Assembly: GCA_965206445.1 (NCBI GenBank)
Contig: CBDBJR010000001.1
Location: 248,001 to 312,000 of the forward strand
Length of the DNA stretch: 64,000 bases
Direction: 5' to 3'
Origin: CBDBJR01 sp965206445
GTDB lineage: Bacteria; Pseudomonadota; Gammaproteobacteria; Arenicellales; Poriferihabitantaceae
The notes below the pieces were generated by a model that did not search any database, was not told the origin of the DNA, and was given only the letters and a program-made list of their open reading frames with translations. Position 1 is the first letter of the stretch; each line of letters starts with the position of its first letter. Below, one piece after another: positions 1-9,811 of this stretch. A program made the translations under genes and the position numbers.

Positions 1-779
1 TTTTCCACTAACAAACGTTGTGCCGCGGGCTCAGCTATGTGGCGCAAGATAATACGCTTCATCGCCGGGGCGCCATGACGATAGTTCGGATTGGACTCGA
101 GCGAAACCAGCTCATTGGCTTTCCAGCTCTTGAGGACAAACGCCCCGGAACCGGCGCTGTGATTTTTCAACCAGTCGTAGCCTAAATCTCCGTCTTTTTC
201 ATGGCTCATTACCAGTTTCTTGTCGACCACGGAACCCACCCCTGCTGACAACGCATTTAAGACCAAACCGGGCGACAGGTCAGCCTCAATAGTTAATGAC
301 ACAGTGCTGTCATCAACCGCCTTCACCAGAGTATCGACGTTATCCGGGGTCCATCCAAGCTGGGTGAAAAGAAACACCGGAGTCTTGGCCAGTTTAATTA
401 CCCTTTGCAGCGAGAACGCAACGTCCTCTGCGGTGACCGCATTACCCGAGTGAAACACCTGCCCGGGGCGAATCTTCAACGTAACATTTTTGCCGTCCTG
501 ACTCACGACATAGCTTTCAGCAACACCACCAACAAGATTTGATAAATCTTCCGGCTCGTACATCATGACCCGGTCATAGATGTTGGCAATTAACTCACCG
601 CCGGAGAATTCAAACACTTCGGCCGGATCAAGCGTAATAATGTCGCTGATATCCTTTGCCACCACCAGCGTATCGCCAGGCGTGTCCGCGCGCACGGTAA
701 TGGACAGGCTCATTGAAATAATGGCCAACGTAGCAATAAAACCTGCGGCCAAGAGCCGACGTTGTCGTAGTTTCATCAT
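1..779 (-). CDS. Family 5 extracellular solute-binding protein (peptide ABC transporter), C-terminus outside window
   Basis: Reading the minus strand from the ATG at 779 gives an open frame of about 259 codons that runs off the window's left edge. It begins with a basic stretch and a hydrophobic signal peptide (residues 1 to about 32), then the SBP_bac_5 pattern: 'DPAEVFEFSGGELIANIYD', 'RPGQVFHSGNAVTAEDVAFSL' in abbreviated form, and a later 'GSGAFVLKSW' block. The family binds oligopeptides or nickel in the periplasm and hands them to a DppBC-type permease. GAGGAG lies just upstream of the start, and a second ATG follows immediately. It is divergent from the DmpA-type aminopeptidase, so peptide uptake and hydrolysis may be linked (inference). 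The permease and ATPase genes would be beyond the left edge. Confidence 0.85.
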   Translation of the reverse strand, partial: MMKLRQRRLLAAGFIATLAIISMSLSITVRADTPGDTLVVAKDISDIITLDPAEVFEFSGGELIANIYDRVMMYEPEDLSNLVGGVAESYVVSQDGKNVTLKIRPGQVFHSGNAVTAEDVAFSLQRVIKLAKTPVFLFTQLGWTPDNVDTLVKAVDDSTVSLTIEADLSPGLVLNALSAGVGSVVDKKLVMSHEKDGDLGYDWLKNHSAGSGAFVLKSWKANELVSLESNPNYRHGAPAMKRIILRHIAEPAAQRLLVE

Positions 780-939
780 TTTCTCCTCACTGAATTACAG
801 TTGTTGAATTACATGAATGCAGTATTCACTACTGGCAGGCAAAATCAGTAGAAATCCTACTGGTTATTTTTTATATGTCAAGAATTTTATGCTATATTGC
901 TGACACCTTGTAATTGCCGCGAGCAAGAAAACGTTGTCA

Positions 940-2076
940 ATGGCCAGAACTACTGAGACTCCGTGGAGTGCAACCCCTTCGGGGCAACGGCGTGCCCGCT
1001 CCCTGGGTCTTGATTTTCAAGGGCAACCCGGACACCACAACAGCATTACCGATGTGCCAGGCGTGGGCGTCGGTTACGCGACTATTATCCGGGGGAATGG
1101 TCGGTTAACCGTGGGTAAGGGGCCGGTTCGCACGGGGGTAACGGCGATCCTGCCCAGGCCAACCGAGCATATTCACTGTCCGGTATTTGGCTCCTGTTTC
1201 AGTTTCAATGGGTATGGTGAACTCACCGGCGCACATATTCTGGATGAGATCGGTCGCTTTTCGCTGCCCCTGACCATCACCAACACGCACTCCTGTGGCA
1301 CAACCCGGGACGCGACACTTAAATGGGCGGCAGAAAAATCCCCGGGACTGTTTAAAGACAGCTTTGGGTTGCCCCTTGCGGCGGAAACCTACGATGGCTT
1401 TCTCAATGACATCAACGGATTCCATGTCACAACCAGGCACGTGTACGAAGCCATTAGCAGTGCAGCCTTTGGTGCCATCGAAGAAGGCAGCGTGGGTGGG
1501 GGGACGGGGATGAAAGCCTTCGGATTTAAAGCAGGGTCAGGCACTTCCTCTCGTGTTATTAATTACGCCACCGGGAATGTGGTCGTTGGTGTATTTGTCC
1601 AGGCAAATTTCGGCAATAGAAAGGATTTGACCATCCTGGGAAAACGAATCGGACATTTGCTTGCGGAGCCGGCAATGATTGAAGCCACTCCCGATACGAG
1701 TTTGAGTTCCATCATTGCCGTTATCGCAACCGATGCCCCCCTGTTACCACATCAGCTCAAGCGGATAGCGAAACGCACGACACTGGGATTGGCGCGCACC
1801 GGGTCAATCGGGAACAATCGTTCCGGCGACATATTCATCGCCTTTTCAACCGCAAACCGTGACGCGCTAACATTATCCGGATCGTCCATTTCCAGTGCCC
1901 GTTTCCTGGATGACGAATACCTGAACCCGCTATTCGAAGGCACCGTTCAAGCAACCGAGGAAGCCATCCTGAATAGTCTTGTGGCGAACGAGTCGATGAC
2001 CGGAAGAGACGGTAATTATGTCCCATCGTTGCCGCTGGAAGCCATCAAGGAAATTTTTGCAGACAATGCGATATAA
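940..2076 (+). CDS. P1-family peptidase, DmpA-like L-aminopeptidase/D-esterase
   Basis: About 378 residues, the usual family length. DmpA/BapA enzymes are N-terminal-nucleophile hydrolases that self-cleave into alpha and beta chains and remove N-terminal residues from peptides, amides or esters. The window shows the family blocks: 'ITDVPGVGVGYAT' near residue 40, 'THSCGTTRDA' near 118, 'GSVGGGTGMKAFGFKAG' near 186, and 'SSIIAVIATDAPLLPHQL' near 257, which corresponds to the cleavage site before the catalytic Ser. Here the site reads Ser-Ser-Ile-Ile rather than the Gly-Ser that I recall for DmpA. An in-frame TTG at 934 is an alternative start, and no clear ribosome-binding site separates the two. 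Confidence 0.85.
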   Translation: MARTTETPWSATPSGQRRARSLGLDFQGQPGHHNSITDVPGVGVGYATIIRGNGRLTVGKGPVRTGVTAILPRPTEHIHCPVFGSCFSFNGYGELTGAHILDEIGRFSLPLTITNTHSCGTTRDATLKWAAEKSPGLFKDSFGLPLAAETYDGFLNDINGFHVTTRHVYEAISSAAFGAIEEGSVGGGTGMKAFGFKAGSGTSSRVINYATGNVVVGVFVQANFGNRKDLTILGKRIGHLLAEPAMIEATPDTSLSSIIAVIATDAPLLPHQLKRIAKRTTLGLARTGSIGNNRSGDIFIAFSTANRDALTLSGSSISSARFLDDEYLNPLFEGTVQATEEAILNSLVANESMTGRDGNYVPSLPLEAIKEIFADNAI

Positions 2077-2254
2077 TTTTCAACCGCGGAAACAATGAAT
2101 TTTGCAACCGCGGATTGTAAAGAATACCTTAAAGAACATCCAAAATCGCCATTGTTGAGCTTTCCTGTGATAAGAATGCCGGGACAGATCAAGAGGCCAT
2201 GCTGTTTAGACCTCCCTCAATTCAACCACGTTGCTCCGTAATCAGGAGGATATT

Positions 2255-3784
2255 ATGCGCTATGTCGTCGCCTTGATGCAGCATGAAACCAATACTTTTT
2301 CCCCGTTGCCCACGCGCTTGCGGGATTTTGCCAGTGGCGTCGGGTTGAGTACGCCGCCGTGTGGTGAGCAGGCGATTGAGATTTACGGCAGCGTTGATTT
2401 TGCCTTCGCGGCGATGCTGGATGCCGCCAAAGCGCGCGGGGCGGAAATTTCCGTTCCCATTGCGGCTTATGCCGAACCCGGCGGCACGGTTGACGATGAC
2501 GCGTTTGAAGTCATCGCGCAGGCAATTTGTGACGACGTTGCCAGGGGTTGCGACGCGCTGTTGCTGGATCTGCACGGGGCGATGGTCACACAATCCTTTG
2601 CCGATGGGGAGGGCGAGTTGCTCAAGCGGATCAGGCGGCTGAATCCCACGCTGCCGATTGCGGTGGCGTTGGATTTTCACGCCAATTTGACCGCAGACAT
2701 GGCCGCCAACTGCAACGTGATTGACGGTTATCGCACTTATCCGCACATCGATATGTATCAAACCGGTCAGCGCGCGGCGCAATCATTGTTTCATCTTATG
2801 GACAATCGGCTGGCCAGCAAAATCTGTTGGCGTGCGGTGCCGATGATGACGCATCTGATCAAACAGACACCGCTGAAACAGCCGATGAAAGATATTATGG
2901 ATCTCGCTGTTGCGGCGGCGGATGCCGGGACCGTTTTGAATGCCTCGGTTTTTGGCGGCTTTCCGTATGCCGATATACCGCATGTCTCCTTGAGCGCGTT
3001 GACCGTGGAATTGGCGGAGCACGACCGCGGCGAACCGCTGGTTAGCAGACTGTGCGATATGGCATGGCAGCGGCGCGCCGATTTTGTTTATGCAGCGGAG
3101 CCCATGGAAAAATCTATCGCCTATGCCAGGAAGTTGTCCGACTATCCGGTGGTGATTGCCGACCACGGCGACGGTAGCGGTGCTGGTGGCAGCGCGGATG
3201 ATCTCACCGTGCTGGGCGAAATGCTCGAACAGGGGCTTACCAATATGGTTGCCGGTCCGATCTGTGATGTGCAGGCGGTGGCGCAGCTGATTGCGGCTGG
3301 TGAGGGCGCTTCCATCCGCCTCAAGGTTGGCGGCAAGACCGACTCGCCGAGCATCAACCAAACCGGTCACGGCTTGATGCTGAGCGGTGTGGTCTCCAAG
3401 ATCACCGATGGCAGATTCAAAATCACCGGGCCGATGCAGACCGGAATGACGGTCAATCTGGGACGCACCGTAGTGTTTACCTGCGGCGAACTGCAACTGG
3501 TGGTCAGCGAACGACGCTGGGAGCCTTATGATATCAGTAGTTTTACGCACGCCGGAATTGATCCGCTGAAAAAAAACTACATCATGCTCAAGGCGCGTCA
3601 GCATTTTCGCGCGACCTATGAAGATTTCGCCCGGCATATCGTGCTGGCGGCAGGGCCGGGCGTGTGCACGTCGGATTACCGGCAGTTTGTATTTAACAAC
3701 CTGAAGCAGCGCATGTACCCTCTCGACCCGGATACACCGACCCCGGAAGCCGGTTGTCAAACCTATATTGGCGAGGCATGTTGA
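2255..3784 (+). CDS. M81-family metallopeptidase, MlrC-like
   Basis: About 509 residues. The M81/MlrC family is named for the microcystinase C enzyme; most members act on unknown small linear peptides or amides. Visible family signatures are HETNTFSP at residues 10-17, 'LLLDLHGAM' near 110, 'ALDFHANLTADM' near 140, and 'TYPHIDMYQTG' near 165, which supply the predicted zinc-binding His and Asp residues. The start is the ATG at 2255 because AGGAGG lies 5 bases upstream; the frame extends to a TTG at 2231 without support. It heads an apparent operon with the GMC oxidoreductase (36 bases later) and an enolase-superfamily enzyme. Confidence 0.88.
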   Translation: MRYVVALMQHETNTFSPLPTRLRDFASGVGLSTPPCGEQAIEIYGSVDFAFAAMLDAAKARGAEISVPIAAYAEPGGTVDDDAFEVIAQAICDDVARGCDALLLDLHGAMVTQSFADGEGELLKRIRRLNPTLPIAVALDFHANLTADMAANCNVIDGYRTYPHIDMYQTGQRAAQSLFHLMDNRLASKICWRAVPMMTHLIKQTPLKQPMKDIMDLAVAAADAGTVLNASVFGGFPYADIPHVSLSALTVELAEHDRGEPLVSRLCDMAWQRRADFVYAAEPMEKSIAYARKLSDYPVVIADHGDGSGAGGSADDLTVLGEMLEQGLTNMVAGPICDVQAVAQLIAAGEGASIRLKVGGKTDSPSINQTGHGLMLSGVVSKITDGRFKITGPMQTGMTVNLGRTVVFTCGELQLVVSERRWEPYDISSFTHAGIDPLKKNYIMLKARQHFRATYEDFARHIVLAAGPGVCTSDYRQFVFNNLKQRMYPLDPDTPTPEAGCQTYIGEAC

Positions 3785-3819
3785 CGCGCTTTTAACTGCT
3801 GCAACATCGAGAGGGCAGA

Positions 3820-5451
3820 GTGGATGTTTTTGACTACATTATCGTTGGCGCCGGTTCGGCAGGATGCGTATTGGCCAATAAGCTTACTGCGGAAGGAAAA
3901 TATCGCGTCCTTCTGCTCGAAGCCGGCCCGCTCGATAACAGCTTTTGGATTAAGGTGCCCATCGGCTATGGCAGGGTATTTTACGATCAGCGGTTTAACT
4001 GGAAATATACCACCGAGCCGGAGCAGAACCTCAATGGCCGACAGATCTATTGGCCGCGCGGCAAAGTGGTCGGTGGCTCCAGTTCGATAAACGCCATGGT
4101 GTATGTGCGCGGTCATCCGGCCGATTATGCAGAATGGGGCGCGGTTGCCCCCGGCTGGAATTGGCCGGACGTTGCACCGATTTTTCAAAGGATGGAAGAT
4201 TATCAATCGGGCACGGACCCGGTGCGGGGAACCGGAGGCCCCCTGCGGGTCACCAATGTTTCCGAAATGGCGCATCCGTTGTCCCGGGTCTACCTTTCCG
4301 GGGCAGAGCAGGCCGGCCTGAAAATCAACCCCGACTATAACGGTAGAACCATGGACGGGGCGTGTCTTTATCAGATTACAACGCGCAATGGGCGCCGAGC
4401 GTCGGCAGCCCAGAGTTATCTGAAGCCCGCTTTACGCCGGTCGCACTTACGCCTCGAAACCGGCGCTTACGTGCATAGAATCTATTTCGAAGGCAAGCGC
4501 GCCGTCGGTCTGACCTATGCCCAAAAGGGCAAAGAAAGGTCAGCGACCTGCACGCGCGAGATCATCCTTTGCGCCGGTGCTATAAATTCACCCCAGCTGC
4601 TGCAACTTTCCGGCATCGGGCCGGGTCAGCTGTTGCAAAATCACGCCATCCCGGTTGTCCACGACGCCCCTCAGGTCGGACAAAACCTGCGGGATCATCT
4701 GGGGGTGGATATGACCTATCGGGCCTCTGCGCCGAGCCTCAACCAGGTTCTGCGGCCGTTTATCGGCAAAATGGCGGCCGGGATACAGTATCTTCTCACC
4801 CGAACCGGCCCGCTTGCCCTCAGCCTCAATCAGGGCGGCGGTTTTATGCGCTGCCGGGACGATGCAGGCCCGCCTGACCTACAACTTTATTTCTCCCCGT
4901 TGAGCTACACGCGGGCGCCTGCGGGAACCCGCCCCTTAATGCGGCCGGACCCATTTCCCGGATTCCTGTTGGGGTGTAATCCCTGCAAACCCACCAGTCG
5001 AGGTTCGGTCTCTATCCAGTCTCCTGACCCGCATACGGCACCAAGGCTGCGCGGGAACTATCTGGATACGGAGTATGATCGGGACATGATGATAAGAGGC
5101 CTGCGGGTGATACGAAAAATTGCCGAAACGCCGGCGATGCAGGGCATTATCGACTGCGAGATGGCTCCCGGCCCGGCCTGTGAAAGCGACGCCGCGCTGT
5201 TGGCGTTTGCCCAGCGCGAAAGCTGGACGGTCTATCATCAATGTGGAACCTGTAGAATGGGTCGCGATGCGGCTCGCTCGGTCGTCGATGAAAGGCTTCG
5301 GGTGCATGGGGTCAGTGGCCTGCGGGTGGCCGACGCATCGATTTTCCCGACAATTCCCACCGGTAATACCAACGCACCGGCGATTATGGTGGGCGAAAAA
5401 GCGTCTGATTTAATCAGGCAGGATGCACGGCTTTGCCAGGGGCTGGTATGA
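3820..5451 (+). CDS. GMC-family FAD-dependent oxidoreductase (choline/alcohol dehydrogenase-like)
   Basis: 543 residues. It starts with the dinucleotide-binding motif 'IIVGAGSAGCVLANKL' (residues about 8-23), followed by the GMC signature 'WPRGKVVGGSSSINAMVYVRG' in the 85-105 region. The C-terminal end carries 'YHQCGTCRMG', with the catalytic His position of the family, and 'PTIPTGNTNAPAIMVGEKA', the second conserved GMC block. Such enzymes oxidise alcohols to aldehydes with FAD in the cytoplasm; the substrate cannot be read from sequence. Start is GTG at 3820 behind GAGAGGG. Its stop overlaps the next gene's start in ATGA, so the two are probably translationally coupled. Confidence 0.9.
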   Translation: MDVFDYIIVGAGSAGCVLANKLTAEGKYRVLLLEAGPLDNSFWIKVPIGYGRVFYDQRFNWKYTTEPEQNLNGRQIYWPRGKVVGGSSSINAMVYVRGHPADYAEWGAVAPGWNWPDVAPIFQRMEDYQSGTDPVRGTGGPLRVTNVSEMAHPLSRVYLSGAEQAGLKINPDYNGRTMDGACLYQITTRNGRRASAAQSYLKPALRRSHLRLETGAYVHRIYFEGKRAVGLTYAQKGKERSATCTREIILCAGAINSPQLLQLSGIGPGQLLQNHAIPVVHDAPQVGQNLRDHLGVDMTYRASAPSLNQVLRPFIGKMAAGIQYLLTRTGPLALSLNQGGGFMRCRDDAGPPDLQLYFSPLSYTRAPAGTRPLMRPDPFPGFLLGCNPCKPTSRGSVSIQSPDPHTAPRLRGNYLDTEYDRDMMIRGLRVIRKIAETPAMQGIIDCEMAPGPACESDAALLAFAQRESWTVYHQCGTCRMGRDAARSVVDERLRVHGVSGLRVADASIFPTIPTGNTNAPAIMVGEKASDLIRQDARLCQGLV

Positions 5452-6608
5452 AAATCACGTCGATCGAAAGTTTCTGCACCGAATTCGTCGGCTTTGTTCG
5501 GGTCACGGTTGAGGATGGCGCGCAAGGCTGGGGCCAGGTATCGACCTATCATTCGGATATTACCGCGCAAGTGCTGCACCGGCAGGTCGCGCCGTGGGCG
5601 TTGGGCCACCCGGAAGCGGATCTGGACAATTTGCTGGATCTCATCACCGAGCGCGAGCACAAATTCCCCGGCTCTTATCTGTGCCGCGCCATGGCCGGTC
5701 TGGACACCGCCATTTGGGATTTACGCGGCAAACAGCAGGGCAAATCTGTGGCCGAACTTCTCGGCGGCTCGCCCGGATTGATCCGCGCTTATGCATCTTC
5801 GATGAAACGCGATATCACCGCGCAGGAGGAAGCCAACCGCCTTAAAGCGCTGCGTGACACCAAGGGCTTTGACGCCTTTAAAGTGCGTGCTGGCGCCGAG
5901 GTCGGGCGTGGCCTGGATGAGTGGCCCGGCCGCACGGAAGAGATCATTCCCACCATGCGCCGCGAATTGGGGGACAAGGTTGCCCTGTTGATAGACGCCA
6001 ACAGTTGTTATTCGCCCGCCCGCGCGATTGAGGTGGGTTATCTGCTGCAAGCGCATGGCTTTTGCCACTACGAGGAGCCCTGCCCCTATTGGGAGCTTGA
6101 GCAAACCAAAGCGGTGACCGAGGCGCTGGAGATAGATGTGACCGGCGGTGAGCAGGATTGTGATTTACCAACATGGCGGCGCATGATCGACATGCGGGCG
6201 GTTGATATTGTGCAGCCCGATATCCTGTATCTGGGCGGGATCAACCGCACCCTGCGGGTGGTTGCAATGGCCAGCCGGGCCGGTTTGCCGGTGACACCGC
6301 ATTGCGCCAATCTTTCGCTGGTCACCTTGTTCACGATGCATCTGCTGCGGGCCATTCCCAATGCCGGGAAATATCTGGAGTTTGCCATCGAAGGCGCCGA
6401 TTATTATCCGTGGCAAGAGGGGCTTTATGTTGCCGACCCCTATACCATTGAGGACGGACATGCCCGGGTGTTGGCGCTGCCCGGCTGGGGAGTCGAGATC
6501 GCCCCGGAATGGCTGGCGCGTTCAACCTATCAAAAAAGCGACCTGACCCAGGGCAGCGCGCGGCCACGGCGCGCGATAGGTTCGCCGGCCAAAAACAAGC
6601 AAAAATAA
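5448..6608 (+). CDS. Mandelate racemase/muconate-lactonizing (enolase superfamily) enzyme
   Basis: 386 residues with the complete superfamily active site: K-V-R at 145-147 on the second barrel strand, metal ligands at Asp183, the EEP pair at 209-210 and Glu235, and the Asp258/His285 dyad ('QPDIL', 'VTPHCA'). The His-Asp dyad places it in the mandelate racemase subgroup, which includes sugar-acid dehydratases and racemases. It overlaps the GMC gene by 4 bases and is convergent with a dehydrogenase 5 bases beyond its stop. With MlrC and GMC neighbours a hydroxy-acid or sugar-acid degradation role is likely, but the substrate is unknown. Confidence 0.88.
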   Translation: MKITSIESFCTEFVGFVRVTVEDGAQGWGQVSTYHSDITAQVLHRQVAPWALGHPEADLDNLLDLITEREHKFPGSYLCRAMAGLDTAIWDLRGKQQGKSVAELLGGSPGLIRAYASSMKRDITAQEEANRLKALRDTKGFDAFKVRAGAEVGRGLDEWPGRTEEIIPTMRRELGDKVALLIDANSCYSPARAIEVGYLLQAHGFCHYEEPCPYWELEQTKAVTEALEIDVTGGEQDCDLPTWRRMIDMRAVDIVQPDILYLGGINRTLRVVAMASRAGLPVTPHCANLSLVTLFTMHLLRAIPNAGKYLEFAIEGADYYPWQEGLYVADPYTIEDGHARVLALPGWGVEIAPEWLARSTYQKSDLTQGSARPRRAIGSPAKNKQK

Positions 6609-6613
6609 AGGCG

Positions 6614-7918
6614 TTAACGCGCGACCAGCTCCATCCGGCGGCGCAGTTTTACCGCCTCTGTGTCTGCATTCAGGTCAACATGATGCCGGCATACAGGCTG
6701 CCCCGCCGCCACATCCGCTTTCAGTTTGAGATGATGAGCAAGCCCGATAGGCAGACCACCGATCGCAAGGGAGGTGGCGGCCGGATATAATTTTCCCCAG
6801 ACGGTATACCCGCCTTCGCCGTCCAGAATTTCACCTGCTTTCAGGGGGCGTTTGGCGGTCGCCACCACATCCCCTTGAAAGGATTGGGTTGCGCCGGTGG
6901 GCTTGCCAAGCAAGGCAGCCGACAAGATAGATATATTCAATTCCAGCCCGATAAGGTGGAACGGTTTATACATTGCCGAATAGCGACCGGTGCGGTCGGT
7001 ATTCATTCCATATTGCCGAAAACACGCCGCCGCATAGTCATTCGGGGCCTCGATAACCACATAAACGCCCCACCGCAAATCCCGGAAGACAGGGCGGCCA
7101 TCCCGTTCCAGCGAGGAGACAACTTCAACCTGCCCGGTGCCGGAGAGCACACCGCCGTCAGCCTTGGGACGCAGAATATGCGCCAAATCATCCACCCCTG
7201 CGGCAGGAAACCCAAGCCCATCTTCAGGACAATCCAGACCGGTGGCATTCGCAATTGCCGCCATTTCCAGCGCCGATTTTGTGCCGTCAAGAAAGCTGTT
7301 GAACATCCGGCTGTTCATGCCGGCCGATGCCGCCTGGTCGGCGGTCAGGCCATAATGCTCCCAGACGGTATCGGGGGTGGAGGCATGATAGCCCGGCAGA
7401 TATTTTGTCCCTTTGCCCGCGGCCACCACCTCAAAGCCGGTTGCCCTGGCCCATTCAACCAGCTCACAGGTCAACGCAGGCTGATCGCCATAGGCCATCG
7501 AATAAACCGTTCCGGCGGCCCGCGCCATCCGGGCCAATTCCACACCCGCCAACACATCCGCCTCGACATTCACCATCACAAGATGAAGGCCATTGGCGAT
7601 CGCCATTCGGGCATGGCGGATACCCGCAACCGGATTGCCCGTGGCCTCGACCACAACATCAATGCCGTCGCGGCGCATCATCTCGGCCGCATCATCGATA
7701 AAGACCGTCTGCTCTATCAGCGCATCAGGCCAGCCCACACCACGGCAGGCCGCCTTTGCATTATCAGGATATAAATCCGCAATGGCGGCAACCCGCAGAC
7801 CCGGGGTGGTCGGCACCTGCGATAAAAACATGGAGCCAAATTTTCCGGCCCCAATCAACCCCACACGAACCGGTGAGCGCGCTGCGGCGGCCTGTGCCAA
7901 TTCCTGATAGACAAACAT
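6614..7918 (-). CDS. NAD(P)-dependent homoserine-dehydrogenase-like protein with SAF domain (COG4091 type)
   Basis: 434 residues. The Rossmann motif 'VRVGLIGAGKFGSMF' lies at about residues 17-31, followed by 'VVEATGNP' and 'HLVMVNVEADVLAG', which match the predicted homoserine-dehydrogenase-like group with a C-terminal SAF region ('ATAKRPLKAGEILDGEGGYTV'). Such proteins are presumed to oxidise or reduce sugar-derived acids or hydroxy acids using NAD(P); the exact reaction is not known. It is convergent with the enolase-superfamily gene and probably belongs to the same catabolic locus. Confidence 0.8.
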   Translation of the reverse strand: MFVYQELAQAAAARSPVRVGLIGAGKFGSMFLSQVPTTPGLRVAAIADLYPDNAKAACRGVGWPDALIEQTVFIDDAAEMMRRDGIDVVVEATGNPVAGIRHARMAIANGLHLVMVNVEADVLAGVELARMARAAGTVYSMAYGDQPALTCELVEWARATGFEVVAAGKGTKYLPGYHASTPDTVWEHYGLTADQAASAGMNSRMFNSFLDGTKSALEMAAIANATGLDCPEDGLGFPAAGVDDLAHILRPKADGGVLSGTGQVEVVSSLERDGRPVFRDLRWGVYVVIEAPNDYAAACFRQYGMNTDRTGRYSAMYKPFHLIGLELNISILSAALLGKPTGATQSFQGDVVATAKRPLKAGEILDGEGGYTVWGKLYPAATSLAIGGLPIGLAHHLKLKADVAAGQPVCRHHVDLNADTEAVKLRRRMELVAR

Positions 7919-7957
7919 AACCGCCCTGTCCTTATTTCAATGCTGTATCTAACATTC

Positions 7958-9811
7958 TTATTGTCGCTCCTCGTTGGTCATGGACTCAAGGAGTTTCTGG
8001 CGCCGTTCGCGTACCGTTTTTAGATCCTCCAGGTTCGTGTACAACGCCAACGCACGGTCGTAATGTTGCAGCGCTTCGGCCTTGCGGTTGAGGTGAAACA
8101 GCCCGATGCCCGCCAGATGATGGGCTTTCGCGTCATCGGGATAGCGCGCAATTACCTGTTGCGCCGCCGTCAGCCCCTCCGCATACCGCTCCTGATTGAT
8201 CAGTACCACGGCAATGTTCCGCATCGCGATTTGATGCCGCGGGTTACGCCGCAGCGCCTCACGGTAGCGCGCCATCGCTTCTTCCTTGTGGCCCTGCTTT
8301 GACAGCAGCCGGCCGATATTGATGAGCGGTGACGGTTCATCCGGTTGCAGTTCATGGGCGGTTTGGTAGGCGGCCTGCGCTTCCCCGTAGCGCCCCTCGG
8401 CATCCAGGTAGATCCCAAGATTATAATGGGCGCCGCGGGCCTGCGGGTTGTGGGCGATGACGTGGGTGAAGAAGGTGCCGGGGTTGCGGTAGAGGTCGGC
8501 ATGGTTCCAGGTGAGCAGGCCGGCAACCGCCAGTATCGCCGCCCCGGCCGCCCCGATGGCCAGCCGCGCCGGACGCGTGCGGGGCGCCGGCAGGGCGCCG
8601 AGACCCCGTTGACAGGCCCGGCTCGCGGCGGCGGCCACGACGGCAATCAGGCCGATGCCGGCGAGGTATTGATAACGGTCGGCGACAAACGAGAACTCCA
8701 TATGGCCGAAGTCCACGAAGCCCAGCACCGGTGACAACGCCACCGCAAAGAACAGCACGCCGGCCAGCGGTCCGCGACCCAGCTGTCGGCGACAGCACCA
8801 CAACACCGCCACTGCCGCCACGAAGCCGGCCACGCCGACCCAGGCCAGCGTGTCACCGATGCCGGGCTCCCAGTGCGGATAGATGCCGGTCAGCCCCGTC
8901 GGCCACAGTAATTTGCCGACGTAAAATGCCAGAGCGTGCGCTGCAATCAGCCCGCGCTCCAACGGCGTATACGCGAATGAGATTTGTTCGAGGCCGGCGC
9001 TATAGACATAGTCGGCCAGCCCGATGCCAAGCCCGACCAGGAAGAACGGCAGCGTGCGGCTGCCATCGACCAGGGTCACGCGCCCGTGCCGCCACCAGTG
9101 CCAGAGCAACAGCGCCACCGGCAACGTGACGATGATGGATTTGCTGAGCAGGCCGAGCACGAACAACGCCATCGCCAGCAGGTAATGTTTTCCTCGCCGC
9201 CGCCCGCGCGGCATTTCCGTGAAGCGGATATAGGCGAGCACGGACGAAAGATAGAACACCGTCGCCAGGATGTCCTTGCGCCCCATGACCCAGGCCACCG
9301 ACTCCACGTGCAGCGGATGCACCGCAAATACCGCCGCCGCGAACCACGCGCCGGGCACCCCCAGCCGCAGTAGCAGCCGCCACAGCAACAATACGACCCC
9401 GGTATGCAGCAGCAGATTGACCAGGTGATAACCGAACGGCGCCAGCCCCCATAGTTTATGCTCCAGCCAGAAGGTGGTATAGAGCAGCGGCCAGTAGTGG
9501 ACTTCGTGTCGAATCAGCCCACGCGGGGTAAACCAGATCTGTGCCAGCCCCGACCAGGTATGAAGCGGCGTGGAATCAGGTAGTGTCACGTCATCCCACA
9601 CGAATCCACCCGACAGCGCCGGAAAGTAACTGACCGCCACCAACAGGCACAGCGCCGCGCCGGCTAATGCAATAGAGGCCATAGAGGCATCAGAGGAGCC
9701 GGGGAACATGCCGGGCGCGGGGGATGCCGCCGGCAGTGGAGGCTTGCGCGGCGCGGCGTTGCCGTTCGGCGGGGTTGGCGTCCGGACGCGGGGTTTTCGC
9801 TTTCTCGCCAT
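7958..9811 (-). CDS. TMTC-like membrane glycosyltransferase-TPR protein, array copy 1
   Basis: 617 residues. A basic N-terminus is followed by about ten to twelve hydrophobic segments to about residue 425, then TPR repeats to the end. The early acidic 'FVWDDV' after the first membrane segment and 'HPLHVESVAWVMGRKD' in an early loop match the GT-C fold TMTC/O-mannosyltransferase group, which transfers sugars from lipid carriers on the outer face of the membrane. Acceptor and sugar are unknown. It is the shortest complete member of a tandem array: copies 2 and 3 have 35 more residues in the TPR region, equal to about one repeat. Confidence 0.8.
   Translation of the reverse strand: MARKRKPRVRTPTPPNGNAAPRKPPLPAASPAPGMFPGSSDASMASIALAGAALCLLVAVSYFPALSGGFVWDDVTLPDSTPLHTWSGLAQIWFTPRGLIRHEVHYWPLLYTTFWLEHKLWGLAPFGYHLVNLLLHTGVVLLLWRLLLRLGVPGAWFAAAVFAVHPLHVESVAWVMGRKDILATVFYLSSVLAYIRFTEMPRGRRRGKHYLLAMALFVLGLLSKSIIVTLPVALLLWHWWRHGRVTLVDGSRTLPFFLVGLGIGLADYVYSAGLEQISFAYTPLERGLIAAHALAFYVGKLLWPTGLTGIYPHWEPGIGDTLAWVGVAGFVAAVAVLWCCRRQLGRGPLAGVLFFAVALSPVLGFVDFGHMEFSFVADRYQYLAGIGLIAVVAAAASRACQRGLGALPAPRTRPARLAIGAAGAAILAVAGLLTWNHADLYRNPGTFFTHVIAHNPQARGAHYNLGIYLDAEGRYGEAQAAYQTAHELQPDEPSPLINIGRLLSKQGHKEEAMARYREALRRNPRHQIAMRNIAVVLINQERYAEGLTAAQQVIARYPDDAKAHHLAGIGLFHLNRKAEALQHYDRALALYTNLEDLKTVRERRQKLLESMTNEERQ

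Noticed and set aside
2783..3760. 325-residue minus-strand frame
   Set aside because: Antisense to the MlrC-like gene, which has full family motifs and a ribosome-binding site.
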